From Rhododendron vialii (lineage: Eukaryota; Streptophyta; Magnoliopsida; Ericales; Ericaceae), in contig NC_080560.1 of the NCBI RefSeq assembly GCF_030253575.1, positions 29,707,501 to 29,771,500 on the forward strand: a stretch of DNA of 64,000 nt, given 5' to 3'. The notes under the pieces are model-generated. The model was not told the DNA's origin and searched no databases. It worked only from the letters and a program-made list of their open reading frames with translations. Each line of letters opens with the position of its first letter. The stretch's first letter is position 1. The position numbers and the translations under genes are program-made. Shown in pieces: positions 1-11,366 of the stretch.

Positions 1-1667
1 GAGGAAATAATGCGCTGGATTTGCGACGAACAATTGCTGGTGACAAGAATGTCATCAATGTAAATAAGAACATATATAATGATACCGCTTTGCCGATAGA
101 TAAATAAAGATGAATCTGCTTTTGATGGATGGAAGTGAAGGGTGAGCAAAAATGTCGTGAGCCGAGAAAACCAAGCACGAGGGGCTTGTTTTAAGCCATA
201 AAGTGACTTATGTAACTTGCACACATAGACTGGATGGTTGTTGTCAATAAATCCCGGCGGTTGCTGCATATATACCTCTTCAGTCAACTGACCGTGGAGA
301 AAAGCATTATGAACATCCAATTGATTAACAGGCTAGCCATTAGATACTGCAATAGAGAGGACTATCCGAATTGTAGTTGGTTTTACAACTAGACTGAATG
401 TCTCAAAATAGTCGAGTCCTCTTGTTGGTGAAATCCTTTGGCAACTAAACGAGCTTTATGATGCTCAATGGAACCATCAGCTCGGCGTTTGATATGGTAT
501 ACCCATTTGCATCCAACAATGTTCATCTTAGGAGAAGGAGGATGAAGGCTCCAAGTGCCGTTCCGAATGAGAGCATTGAGTTCTTCAGACATGGCGTGAC
601 GCCACAAAGGGGATTTATTTGCAGTTGAAAAACAAGTGGGTTCAATGAGATCAACTAGGTTAGAAGAGGAGTGGGTAAGTAAAGCTTTGGGCGTAGAGGG
701 CATGTGACGAAGTTTCATCAGATGAGTACGATGTTTTATCGGAGCTGCGGGAGAGGGTTTGGAAGTTAAGTCCACAATAAGATTTAGACCACGTGAATTA
801 TTGAGGAAAGCTTGGGGAACTTGACGAGTTGTTGTGTGAGGAGATGAGAAAGATAAAGATTCATTGGGAGTTGGACTCTCCGAAAGTGTAGTGAGACTCT
901 TGATTGAGGAAGAGATTTTAATTGGAGAATATTGAGATAAGGAGTGGGCCGGTTGAATTTGGTGGGGAGTGGTTTCACGAGCTAGATGCCGAAATTGTGG
1001 GAGACCGAGGATAGGATGGAGTTTTTAGAGTGGGAATTTGAATTTGGGAAGTAGTGGCACCTGAGTGGGAATTTGGGTTGGGATAAGGATGGAGTATTTG
1101 TTTTGGAGTTTTTGATAAAGGCACAACAGAATGAGCATATATGTAAAGGAGGGGATAAGCTTGGGCACGGGGAATTGGGTGGAAAATTGGTACGCGGACA
1201 TTTCGAAATTGAATTTGAAGTGTGGAGAGGGTATGATGCATAAGGCACAGAATTTGGTTGCGAAGACATATATACTAGAAGATGGACTTGGAATTGATGA
1301 ACTTAAAAATGGAAAATTAAATTCATCAGACCGGACATGCCGGGCTATGTAAGTACGACCGGTAGATAGACATAAACACCGATAACCCAGATGAGATGGG
1401 CCATACCAAGGAAAACACAAGCGGCAGAACGAAAGGAGATTTTATGCTTATTGTAGGGACGAAGAAATGGATAACATATAGACACCCAAAAACTCGTAAA
1501 AATTTGTAATTTGGCGGTTGACGGAATAGATTTTCAAGTGGGGAAATATTGCTGGAGACGCGAGAAGGCATGCGGTTAATCAAGTAAACCACTGTTTCAA
1601 ACGCAAAAATGCCAATATTTATGTGGAACAGAAGCATGAGCAAGGAGAGTGAGGCCAGTTTCCACAA
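1..1667 (-). pseudogene. Ty1/copia polyprotein remnant (integrase C-terminal part to reverse transcriptase)
   Basis: Read on the minus strand, the order is integrase end then reverse transcriptase, as in Ty1/copia. At about 1667-1326 the translation carries the copia integrase signature LINRMPSRV followed by FLRVFGCLYV. At about 600-430 it carries the start of the RT domain ([22 protein letters not shown]). Between 60 and 30 it reads the RT catalytic YIDD with ILVTSN after it. The 780-1330 stretch is a Pro/Ser-rich linker broken over several frames. No frame is open throughout, so this is a dead copy. Its LTRs and gag are not visible; the 3' part lies left of the window. The family is certain, the lineage is not. 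Confidence 0.88.
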
Positions 1668-1682
1668 TGTGACGATGGCGTC

Positions 1683-2480
1683 GTGTCACAACCCAAATCC
1701 GACGGGTAGAAATTTCGTGACATGGCCAGTGATTTAAAAATCACCCCAGGCCTAGATATCACACAACCAAAAAAAAATTTATCATTATTCTTTTTATTCA
1801 AAACTCCCAGGACCGTAAATTAAAAATAAAATATTATATTCAGAACTGTCTAGCGTGCTCACTAATTACAACTTTAAAATTATATAATTGTAGCTCGCAC
1901 ACAGAGCGCCGCTCACTAGCATGTTATTTCCTTATTTAGCCATGATAACTGATATCTTTCACTCGCACTGATAGACCTTCTTTAACCCGAATTTCCTGAA
2001 AAGGTTTTATGAAACACAAAACCAATCTAGTAAGTTACGATATACTAAGGCCACATAATAAACATGGGATTAAGTAGGATAAAAACATAGCATAATAATC
2101 CATTAGCTTGCAAAATCGTAAGAGAGAGAACAATCTTGTTTAAGTTTCAATCACCACAAATGAGACAAAGAGAGATATATCAATCATCATCGTAATCATC
2201 ATATTATCATCTTGACCATCATCTTAGGCGGTAATCCGGTAGCCCGGGGAGCGACCCCAGCAAAACAATGGAATTGATATCAATCCAATGGATACCCGGC
2301 CATATCCTTTCCACAATCCATAGGCGCCAATTCAAACATAGCTCATCAGAGCTCTTCGCCCAGATATTACACCAATATCCATTAAACTTCCTTTTAATAA
2401 AATCAATCCCATGTCTCTTTTTATAAAGGAAGAGTTGGTTTAATTTTAACCTAAGTTAGAGTCCAAGCACAGCACAGCAC
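1683..2480. mobile_element. Possible degraded LTR fragment beside the copia remnant
   Basis: The stretch opens with TGTCACAACCC, a start common among plant Ty3/gypsy LTRs. It then holds no coding signal, several short CAT/ATC-rich runs near 2180-2220, and a GC-richer block at 2225-2320. No matching CA end with a target-site duplication was found, so the right edge is a guess. It could equally be ordinary intergenic DNA. Confidence 0.3.
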
Positions 2481-2489
2481 GTAATTTTC

Positions 2490-2643
2490 ACCTTGGTTTT
2501 GTACTATATGCTTTGGTTTTCTACCATTGGCTGAGGTGGCAGAATCACCTTGGTTTTGTTACTTTTGTACTATATGCTTTGGTTTTCTACCATTGGCTGA
2601 GGTGGCAGAAAAGGTATTGGTTCGGAGGAAAAGCCTATTTTTA
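2490..2643. repeat. Tandem duplication of about 65-70 bp
   Basis: The string that starts CACCTTGGTTTTG and ends GGCTGAGGTGGCAGAA occurs twice in a row. The second copy contains a short extra TTACTTTTG-like insertion. The copies are nearly identical elsewhere, so the duplication is recent. Short ORFs across it are a by-product. Confidence 0.85.
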
Positions 2644-3332
2644 CTCCACTGGCGGAGAGAATTTTATTCTATTCTTTTACTTCAACTTTTTTCTATTGTT
2701 CTCCCCTATAATAACATCCATGCACCCATAAACACAAATATTGTATGTGTTAGAGTGAAATGGGACCTCTGTAATGAGGTTCCATTTTTTAGTTGTTTGG
2801 AGTTTTTCGACCACTGAAATACATATAGGACTTCAATCAATGTATTATCCCTTTTCCAGCTCAAACTCTAAACCTCACACCCAAAACCCAAAATATATAG
2901 CCCAATAACAAAAACTCTAGGTATTTTGTCTAATGGCCTTAACCATTTCATTTCAATTTTTGGAGTTTTGGGTTGGTTTGAGAGTGGAACATATGAATCT
3001 AAAGTTATTGAATCAACTCTAATACCAAAAAAAATTAAAAAAAATCCATAGTTTTACAAGCTACTTGCATACCACTTAAAAATAGTGGGGCTCATTTCGG
3101 GGTTCTACACAAACGATTTGTGGTTAAAGACAAAAAAAAAAGTGTGAAATGTAAAAAAGAAAGTGTGGAAATCAATTCCCAATCTCTTAATAGTTATCTT
3201 AACATTAATGAAAAGAATACTCAATTTTTAAAGATAACACTGCCAAATATGTGTAGTATAAAAATTAAATCATTTGTGTGAGATCTAAAAGTGGGCCCCA
3301 CTAAAATCTGTGGTCAAATATGTGCGGTATTA
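2644..3332. other. Intergenic, AT-rich, nothing recognised
   Basis: No long ORF, RNA gene or bounded mobile element was seen. There are A-runs and short direct repeats such as GTGTGAAATG / AAAGTGTGG near 3140-3170. Confidence 0.6.
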
Positions 3333-3334
3333 TA

Positions 3335-3549
3335 CTCCCTTTGTTCCCAAATAAATATCCTTATCGCAAACCTATGCCTCTAGAAAGATGCATTTGTTTC
3401 ACTAAATAATTCAAATTTTTTTCACAAATCAATAGATACTAATGAGTTCTTTCAAATTGTAAAGAAAAAATTAAATTTTTTACTTTTAACAAAAAAAATC
3501 ACATGTTTTTAAGTTTGTGAGCCGGACATTTATTTATGGACGGAGGGAG
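3335..3549. mobile_element. Stowaway-type MITE (Tc1/mariner), 215 bp
   Basis: The left end reads CTCCCTTTGTTCCCAAATAA and the right end is its inverted complement, ending GGACGGAGGGAG. Both ends are flanked by TA (3333-3334 and 3550-3551), the Tc1/mariner target duplication. The inside is AT-rich and non-coding. Confidence 0.92.
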
Positions 3550-3810
3550 TATTTGTTTGGTTGCACGTTCCATTTTTTAATCGGTGAGATATAATGGGGT
3601 GTTGTGGCATTAATTTGGGTAATTTTCAAAACCTTCAAGGGTTAAATTTTTACCGGAGGAGTAGAAGAGTTAACCCATGTTTAGACACCACACGTGATTT
3701 TCATTTGGTTTGACACTCTGGATGACGTGGCGCCGGGGGATTAATTTGGAGGAAAAGGGGACTTCTCTTCCTCAGGCGGAGATAATTTGAAGGATGTCAT
3801 CAACACCAAA

Positions 3811-4214
3811 CAGAAAGTCTAGCTTCCCGACCAAAAATCCCGACCGGAATTCCGACGTCCCGCCGGGCACATTCCGGCCACCGGACGCCGATCCGGGCCG
3901 TCCAAAAATTCTATAAAAATCCGAGTGGGCTTACGCGGGAATAAACAGCATCCGACGTGTGTAGATGGCCGATCCAAACAATCCATTTTTGTGTTTGGAT
4001 CGGCCAAAATTGGAGTGTTTGGATCAGCCAAAAATGAAGTGCTTGGATCGGCCATTTAGACATGTCGGATGCCATTTATTCCCGCGTAAACCCACTCGGT
4101 TTTTTTTTTTAGAATTTTTGGACGGCTCGAATCGGCCGTCTGGTGGCCAGAGTATGCCCGGCGGGGCGTCGGGATTCCGATCGGGAATCTTCCCGTCGGG
4201 AACTGTAGCACCAC
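3811..4214. mobile_element. Fold-back (long inverted repeat) element, 404 bp, with 11-bp target duplication
   Basis: The two halves are imperfect inverted complements. The left arm is about 3825-3970 (with CCCGACC, GTCCCGCCGGGC, CGTCCAAAAATTCT and TTACGCGGGAATAAA). The right arm is about 4050-4205 and carries the reverse complements of these blocks in opposite order. The loop (3965-4055) holds four copies of GGATCGGCCA or its complement. TCAACACCAAA flanks the element on both sides (3800-3810 and 4215-4225). An 11-bp duplication and long arms suggest a MULE-type MITE. It is more GC-rich than its surroundings. Confidence 0.85.
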
Positions 4215-4638
4215 TCAACACCAAAACCCTCTATCAATAAAAACTGGGGGACTTAAAAGAATCATTCTCAGGTGTCTCTCCGTAAGTTTTCGTTCGACAC
4301 TTTTTTTACACTTATAATTTCATCCTCATTTTTCCATAATACCAATATTGTCCCTAGTATATATATACAAACACCAAAAAAAGAGGATGGGAACGTAAAC
4401 TTCCAGTCCCCACGATAAATCCGGCGGCCATTTTTGTTGAATTCGCCATTTCAATCCCGAAATCTCTCCCACGGCTATTCTTCTCCTATAAATTTTGCCT
4501 TCCAATCCCGAAAATTCTCCCCCAAAATTTTCCTCCACTCTCTTCCCTTTCTCCCTAAATCAATACCAGTACTGCCATTGATTAGCGACTAACCTAGAAT
4601 TCGAACTGCATGGGCATTAACACTACGCGATCTAATCA

Positions 4639-5400
4639 GGGATGGAGCCAGGAAGGGGCCAGTAGGGGCAGTCACCCCTGCAAGAAGAAAAAAAACCACT
4701 ATTATTATATGTAAAAAAAATTTCCTATGAAAATATATAGGCTCGCCCATGTGTAGAATTTTGAAAAAAATATATAATTATAACCCTTGAACTACGAGGA
4801 TACCAACATTAATTACTAAGGCTAAGGGCTAAAATATAACAAAAAATAAAACTATAGGCTTAATATTGCGAATATTCAAATAATAAACTTTCACCTTTCG
4901 TTAGATGGATTTAGTATTTTACAGTTTTATTTATTTTTGTCCTAAAATCTCAATGGCACACCAAATCCCCTGTCTCTCTCTCTTGGCACAAACATCCCCA
5001 ATTGTTAAGACTTCAAAGACAATTTCAAGAAAATAGAGACAGAGAAGAAGAGATTTTGGAAACCTTCAGTAATATTGGTGAAATTTAAGTTATAGGTATG
5101 TCTTTCTCCAATTGTTGTTCTAAACTTCTTCTAATTCTTTGTTTTTTGACCGGTAAAATCAAGTAACATGAAAGCCCATGTACCAAATTCGACCAATTGT
5201 GATGAATGAAAAAAAAGAAGATGAACAATAAAGAAAAACAAAGACACATACATCAAGATCGATCACATTAGTTAAACCGATGTATGTATTTATGTTATTT
5301 TGAGTTTTAATGTATTTACATGATTATGCATGCGTATTTATATTTTTTTCTCGCATGCATGATTGCCCCTGCGTAGTGAAATTTCTGGCTCCGTCCATGT
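4639..5400. mobile_element. Non-autonomous hAT-like element, 762 bp
   Basis: The left end reads GGGATGGAGCCAGGAAGGGG and the right end carries the inverted counterpart TTTCTGGCTCCGTCCATGT. Both ends have a GGGGC/GCCCC block just inside (CAGTAGGGGCAG on the left, TTGCCCCTGCG on the right). ATCTAATCA occurs on both sides (4630-4638 and 5401-5409), which gives an 8-9 bp target duplication. GGAGCCAG termini with 8-bp duplications are known from plant hAT elements. There is no transposase ORF, so it would need help in trans. Confidence 0.8.
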
Positions 5401-5409
5401 ATCTAATCA

Positions 5410-6940
5410 CTTCATACTCAGCCTCAACCTTGGCATCCCAATCCTCTTCCACCACCACCGCTGCCTGCCACCGTAGCCGAGGAGTTCTTCTTGCCAGCTT
5501 GGCGCTTAGACCGATGGACGGCGTCGCCGGAGGGGTCGCGCCATTGCTGCTGATTTTGTGTTGTGGTTTCCGCCAAGAAGGTGGCTTGACCGCCGGAGGC
5601 TTTGACGGAGTTCCGGAGGATCATCCGCGACGGTAGAGTGTGATGGTTGGTTCCTGCACTCCTCTGATGATGAATATGGGCGTTGTGATCACCCTCATTA
5701 AGTTGTTTGGACGAAAACCAGAAAACGCAGCAAATGGTAGCCATTGAAGGACGATGTTGAGTTTGGTAATTCAGCTTATCTTCGATGGTCCTTGTTCAAA
5801 TCCCAATGTACAATGAAAGAGGGTGTATTTGGTTCTTTTGATAAAATGGTTTATTTTATGGTCTCAAATCTCAAATGTATTTCATGGTTAATTTGGTTCT
5901 TAAAGGTGTATTTCATAGTTTATTTGTTTAAGATTTCATGATTTATTTATTCATGTTTTTCAATTAAGTCATGGTGTATATTTCTAAAAAAATATAGTGT
6001 ATTCCTTTTAGTTCAAGAAATCATGGCTCCATTTGAATTTTAAAATAAATCATGGTATATTCATTAAATCGTAATTGTTTTCGTTCGATCCAAGTTGAAA
6101 TAAATCATAGTGTATTCATGAAAAATATGGTCGATTAGACTTTTCACCATATTTCAAAAAATATGTTTCATGGTAATTTTGCAAAAATAATTCATGCAAA
6201 AATAAATATTTGTGAAGTTGGTCTAATTATATTCGATCACATAAGTTTAGAACATAATACGACGAATTTAAGAAAATTCACGAAATTCACGAAAATTAAA
6301 GATTTGAAAATTCACGAAATTAAGGAAAGAGAATTGTTTAGAATATATCCATTAACGATTTGAAAAATGGAAAATTAAAAATTCCCTCCATTCCTATCAA
6401 TTAATCATCCCATAGTTAACAATAATTACTACAATCCCACTGATTTAGAAAGAAAATATACACATTCATATGAATATCAAATTAAAAAGGTAATATAGGT
6501 AATTCACTATCTGAAAGAATGAAAACATAATTGTTCAAAAAGTGTCGAATGAATACCTACATGGGATGAGTGAGGTAAGAGGATGAATATTTTAAAATTT
6601 CACAAAATTCAAATAGGACAAAGACAAGCGACGTGCATCCAAATTTGTTTCTTTTCTTATAATTTCGGGCATCCAATCCAGTTCATGCCAACCTCACTCA
6701 ATTTTCAAAAGGCCAATCCAAGCCTTATAAGTTACAAAGAAAATCTCGTGTAGAATGACCCCACAATAGTCCATAGCACTTGAGAAGGTAAGAACCTAAA
6801 ACTCACATACAAATAAATCACTAGATATTAGGTCTTTGTCAACGAACCAACCCATTAAGATTACATGCACGCCAAATTGTACACCTCTTGATGTATAATT
6901 CATGCTAATGTAGGGAACCACGTCACAAAATCAATATAAA
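5410..6940. other. Intergenic, no supported gene
   Basis: Short ORFs near 5424-5744 (both strands) and 6163-6363 lack recognisable domains. From about 5930 to 6330 the DNA is very AT-rich, with repeated CATGGT and AATTCACGAAA motifs. Nothing else could be assigned. Confidence 0.6.
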
Positions 6941-6944
6941 AAAA

Positions 6945-7350
6945 AAGCACAATTTTGCAAAACGTCTAGGCATTCAAACAAAGAAACTCAATAGCTGTCC
7001 AATAATCTATATATATAATATAAAACAAAGACTTATTTATTTTTGCAAAATGAATGACGCAAAGAATATTTCCTTAATATATAAATCTACCCCGGCCCCC
7101 TCTCTCTATCTCTCAGATTTCAAGCGAAGCAGGCTTTAGCAAAATGGCTAGGGCCAGCACACAAACAAAACAACCTTTGCATCCATCCAATCATATTCTC
7201 ACGTTCAATCTATAGCCGTTTGATCAATTATAATTTTATAAAAGATGCACAGAACTCTTAATAAATCTAGCCCTCTCTCTCTCTCCTGACTTTTATATGA
7301 ACACCGAAGTATCCGGCCCTCTCCTAACTTTTATAATAGAATAGAAAAAT
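6945..7350 (+). repeat. Dispersed repeat module, copy 1 (5' side of the UGT gene)
   Basis: The module holds, in order, AAAACGTCTAGGCATTCAAAC, CCTTAATATATAAATCTACC, a CT-rich run, then TATTCTCACGTTCAATCTAT and GCCGTTTGATCAATTATAA. Related blocks recur at 10.14-10.43 kb in the same orientation and at 11.37-11.63 kb, partly inverted. Copies are about 75-85 percent alike by eye. It may be old duplicated UGT-flanking DNA or an undefined mobile element. Confidence 0.6.
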
Positions 7351-7474
7351 TAAGTATCTTTAAGCACGAGCAATAGCTAGTATCAATCAACATAAAACCA
7401 AGGGGATCTCACCTACATAAATCCAATGTCATAAATTTCTTGGCTCATATAGTCAATCGATCCCACTACTTTCC

Positions 7475-8977
7475 ATGGCTTCACAAAATCCACACCAGCT
7501 TCATTTTGTTCTATTTCCACTAATGTCTCCTGGCCACTCCATCCCCATAATTGACATGGCCAAATTATTAGCCCAAAACGGCCCAACTGTCACTATCATC
7601 ACCACCCCTATCATCGCGGCAAGATTCCGGCACACCATCGACCGCGCCACCGCCTCCGGCCTCCCCCTCCGCCTCCTTGACCTCAGGTTCCCTTCCGCGG
7701 AAGCCGGATTACCTAATGGCTGCGAAACCCTCGAAACCGTAACCTCTCCAGACTTGCTAAAGAAATTTTTCGGCGCAATATACATGTTACAACAACCATT
7801 CCAACAATTGTTGGAACAGCTGGAGCCCAAACCGACGTGCATGATAGTCGATAAATATATCCCTTGGGCAGCCGAAACTGCCCGTATGTTTCGGATCCCG
7901 AGAATCGTTTTTGATGTCATGAGTTGCTTCTATCTACTCTGTTTCCACACTTTACATGTATCCAAAGTGCACGAAAATGTGCCTGAATCAGAGCCCTTTG
8001 TTTTGCCAAATTTTCCTGATACTATTGTATTGACCAAGTCTCAACTCCCGGGACTTTTCAATCCGGGTTCATTAGACGGGGTTCATGTGAACGAGTTTCG
8101 CGAACGAGTCAGAGTAGCCGAAGCCGAAGCCTGTGGGATCGTGCTTAATACTTTTGAAGAGCTGGAACATCGATACGTAAACGAGATTGGCAAGGTGAAC
8201 GGAGGGAAAATTTGGTGCATTGGGCCACTCTCACTTTGCAACAAAGATAGTTCGGATAAAGCCCAAAGAGGAGACAAGGCCTCAATTGACGAAATTGAGT
8301 GTTCGAAGTGGTTAGATGAACAAGAGGCAGGCTCTGTAGTCTACGCCTGTCTCGGAAGCATTAGCCGTCTATCTTCTCCTCAACTAATCGAGCTCGGATT
8401 AGGCTTGGAATTATCTAAACGTCCATTCGTTTGGGTTATAAGAGGCGATGAGAAAGCCAAGGAGGTGTACAAGTGGATAGAAGGAGACGGATTTGAGGAG
8501 AGAGTGAAGGGGAGAGGACTAATCATTCGTGGTTGGGCACCACAAGTACTCATATTAGACCACCCGTCCGTGGGGGCATTTCTGACTCATTGCGGCTGGA
8601 ATTCGACTTTGGAAGGGGTATGTGCCGGTGTGCCGATGGTAACATGGCCGATTTTCGCAGAGCAATTTATCAACGAGAAGTTGGTGGGGGTCGTGCTAGA
8701 GACTGGAGTGAGTGTTGGGGCACGGGCAGTTGTGCAAATGTTTGAGGAAGATAAGAGTGGGGTGGCGGTGAAGAGGGAAGCGGTTAGGAACGCCGTGGAG
8801 AGAGTGATGGGCAGTGGAGTAGAGGCAGAAGAGAGACGAAAAAGGGCAAGAGAATTCGGAGAGATGGCTAAGAAGGCAGTGGAAGAAGGTGGTTCTTCTA
8901 ATTTGAATGTGAAGTCGTTGATTCAAGATATGATGGAACAAGTCATTGGCATGGGACCAACGGAAGATCACCAATGA
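7475..8977 (+). CDS. UDP-glycosyltransferase, family 1, UGT73-like (500 aa)
   Basis: This enzyme class moves a sugar from a UDP-sugar to a small acceptor (hormone, flavonoid, terpenoid and others) in the cytosol. The N-terminal acceptor domain has the catalytic His at residue 21 in SPGHSIP and the partner Asp at residue 126 in CMIVDKYIPW. The C-terminal donor domain has the full 44-residue PSPG box, W354 to Q397, with WAPQ, HCGWNS and FAEQ. The closing Gln usually goes with UDP-glucose. RGWAPQVLILDHP and the overall length fit the UGT73 clade. There is no intron, frame break or signal peptide, as expected. The ATG at 7475 places HFVLFP at the normal distance. A possible poly(A) signal AATAAA lies at 9000-9005. 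No acceptor can be named from sequence. It looks intact and functional. Confidence 0.96.
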   Translation: MASQNPHQLHFVLFPLMSPGHSIPIIDMAKLLAQNGPTVTIITTPIIAARFRHTIDRATASGLPLRLLDLRFPSAEAGLPNGCETLETVTSPDLLKKFFGAIYMLQQPFQQLLEQLEPKPTCMIVDKYIPWAAETARMFRIPRIVFDVMSCFYLLCFHTLHVSKVHENVPESEPFVLPNFPDTIVLTKSQLPGLFNPGSLDGVHVNEFRERVRVAEAEACGIVLNTFEELEHRYVNEIGKVNGGKIWCIGPLSLCNKDSSDKAQRGDKASIDEIECSKWLDEQEAGSVVYACLGSISRLSSPQLIELGLGLELSKRPFVWVIRGDEKAKEVYKWIEGDGFEERVKGRGLIIRGWAPQVLILDHPSVGAFLTHCGWNSTLEGVCAGVPMVTWPIFAEQFINEKLVGVVLETGVSVGARAVVQMFEEDKSGVAVKREAVRNAVERVMGSGVEAEERRKRAREFGEMAKKAVEEGGSSNLNVKSLIQDMMEQVIGMGPTEDHQ

Positions 8978-9009
8978 CTTCTATAATGTCACAAAAAATA
9001 ATAAAATTG

Positions 9010-10425
9010 GTAAGGTTGGATGTCTCGGGCCAACTTGTGTGCACTTTAATGTCAAAATTCACTTTGAAGAACCCTTTTTCTGATTTTGTGCACGTAAAGT
9101 TGCAAAACATCCATTTTAGTTAATAATTTATGTATTTCCATGACAAAATAAACCTGAGTGATCATTGTTTTGTATTTTTTTTCTTTTTCCGTGGTGTGCG
9201 AAAATCACTTTCAATTTTTTCATATTTCTTAGTAAGATAATGAAATCAATAGTAAAAAGAGAGTGATCGAAGATGGACTAGCGTGTGGTCTAGATCCGGA
9301 TTTTTTAAGGGGGATGAGTAAAATTAACAAGAAGTGATCACCTCGTTAAATTCGTGATTCTATTTACTACTAGCGTGTATATTTTAGACTTGTGTTTACT
9401 TGCCATTTTGGTTGATCTATAATCTAATTTTAAATCTTTCTAACTGTTAGTTTTATGTTAGTGGTTAACCAGATTCGATTCGACTCTTTCCCTACTCATC
9501 ATTTGCCTCGTAGACGATGGGCAGGATGGTTACGCCCAAACTATTTGTTCAATTCTCGGGTATGCACCTAAGCTGCATGTCCACCCTTATGCCAGAGCCC
9601 AGTTAATAAATTGCGAATCATTTGTCGTGTCACGCCAGGGTTTACGTAGGATTAATTAATCATTCGATTTTCTCAACTAACCCCCAATTCAACCCCAACC
9701 TTCTGCCAAAATCAATCCAATCTTACGTTGTGCCAAAACCAATCTAACATTAGCTCATGATAAGCATCCACCATTATCCCAATGGTTTTCCATTCCCAAT
9801 TTTCCCATGTCTTATATTCGAAACAATGTAATCGCCATCGTTCTTGAACTCTCCACTTAACCACTTGTGTCCAAAACAAATTTAATTCCACAATTACGGA
9901 CGCAAACATCGACGTTGATTTACATGATCAGTTCTCAATTCATTTAATCAACAGCTAAGTAATCTAAGTATTATCGTCGAGTTGTTATCTTCTTTCAATC
10001 TCCTTACATAGCTGCAATTTCAATCAACTTACACTACCACACATTCAAATTCACAGTGTTCTCTCACTCTTTTATCTGTGTTATTATCCATCTACACAAG
10101 TAGTAATCCTTGAACATTTAAGATCTTGATCAATGTTTATTGTTTACAATATATAAACTCTACGGCCGTCCAATCATCATCATCTTTATAATAAACCAAT
10201 GCCTTCTTTTGTTTGATGGAACGTAGCCATCCAATAATATATCATAAAACATAGCAGTTTTATTTGCCAAATGTTGAAGCATACAAACATAACTACCGGA
10301 CCTCTCCAACCGTCCAATCACGTTCTCACATTAAGGCTATAGCTGTTTGATCAACTCTTTTTCTGAAAGAAGCAAAGAAATTTTACTTAATTATAAATCA
10401 ACCTCTCTCCTAACTTCTATACATA
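9010..10425. other. Intergenic DNA downstream of the UGT gene
   Basis: No gene was recognised. A short ORF at 9712-9909 (minus) has no domain. From about 10140 the second copy of the dispersed module begins (AAACATAGCAGTTTTATTTG, GTCCAATCACGTTCTCACAT, TAGCTGTTTGATCAACTC) and runs to the fold-back element at 10434. Confidence 0.6.
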
Positions 10426-10433
10426 TTATAAAA

Positions 10434-10578
10434 GGGTGGTGCTAATGCCACAGAGGCTTTCTTTTCCTGCCACGATATTTTGTTTGTACTTACTATTATG
10501 CCCCTTCAAGTGTCTTTCTTCTACATTGACCATTCTCCTCCCATAAAATGTGCAACCCAATTATTCCCCCCTCCCCCC

Positions 10579-10622
<44 letters not shown>

Positions 10623-11358
10623 CAGAACCAGGGAGCAATCACAATTTCAATTTTGGAATACTAGTTCCCGAACTTCTGTAGATGCCAATCATGCTATCGT
10701 CTCTTACAAATGATCAATTCCGTCAACCCCACTCTAGCTACACATACAAGTAATAGACAGAGAATTAATGATTATATTCTTCTTTTTTGCGTTTCGAAGA
10801 GTAAGGCCACGTTCGGCTAAATAAGCCAAGTGGCTTTTTTTTTTTCTTTATTCAAATTTTTTTCGTATTTGTTAGTTTTTCGTCAATTTTTTGGAGATTA
10901 TTGCATCTTCATGACGAGACGAATCTAAAAAGTAAAAAATTATGATCAAAATCAAATTTTTTTTGAATAAAGACGAAAATAAGCCTATAAGCCATTTTTT
11001 GTCTTTATTCAAAAAAAAATTGATTTCGATCATAATTTTTTACTTTTTAGATTCCTTTCGTCATAACGATGCAATAATCTCCAAAAAATTGACGAAAAAC
11101 TAACAAATACGAAAAAAAATTGAATAAGAACGAAAAGATAAGTCACTCGGCCGTAGAAGAAGAGGAGGTCTTGAATTTGAGAGGCGAAAGATAGAAAACC
11201 AAAGAGGATAATGGGCCTGGCCGCCTGGGTCTGGATTGAGAGAGAGAGAGAGAGAGAGAGAAGAGTCGGAGTCATAGGAGAACGGATGAGGGCAATAGTG
11301 TCAAACTTTATTCTATGTCGTGGCAGTATAAAAAGGCTTCATGGCATTAACACCACCC
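10434..11358. mobile_element. Fold-back / long-TIR element, 925 bp, with 8-bp target duplication
   Basis: The left end reads GGGTGGTGCTAATGCCACAG and the right end is its inverted partner, GGCATTAACACCACCC. The inverted similarity continues inward for about 190 bp: CTGCCACGA, TACTATTATGCCC and ATTCTCCTCC on the left have complements on the right. It ends in a CT run (10573-10620) mirrored by a GA run (11237-11262). TTATAAAA flanks both sides (10426-10433 and 11359-11366). Eight bases suits hAT, but some MULEs make 8-9 bp duplications too. No transposase is encoded. Confidence 0.88.
10805..11155. repeat. Nested 350-bp hairpin inside the fold-back element
   Basis: The left arm (about 10830-10980: TTTATTCAAATTTTTTTCG, TTTTTCGTCAATTTTTTGG, TTATTGCATC, TAAAAAGTAAAAAATTATGA) is followed almost at once by its reverse complement (about 10995-11140). 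The arms match closely. The hairpin has its own ends (ACGTTCGGCTAAATAAGCC against AAGTCACTCGGCCGT), so it may be a separate MITE that landed in the larger element. Confidence 0.8.
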
Positions 11359-11366
11359 TTATAAAA

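Noticed and set aside
1131..1352. Plus-strand frame across the copia remnant
   Set aside because: Antisense to the linker of the copia polyprotein.
5424..5744. 106-residue minus-strand frame and an overlapping plus-strand frame
   Set aside because: Low-complexity Gly/Ser stretches, no known motif, and both strands open at once because the DNA is locally GC-rich.
7501..7920. 139-residue minus-strand frame over the UGT gene
   Set aside because: Antisense shadow of a well-supported intact UGT reading frame.
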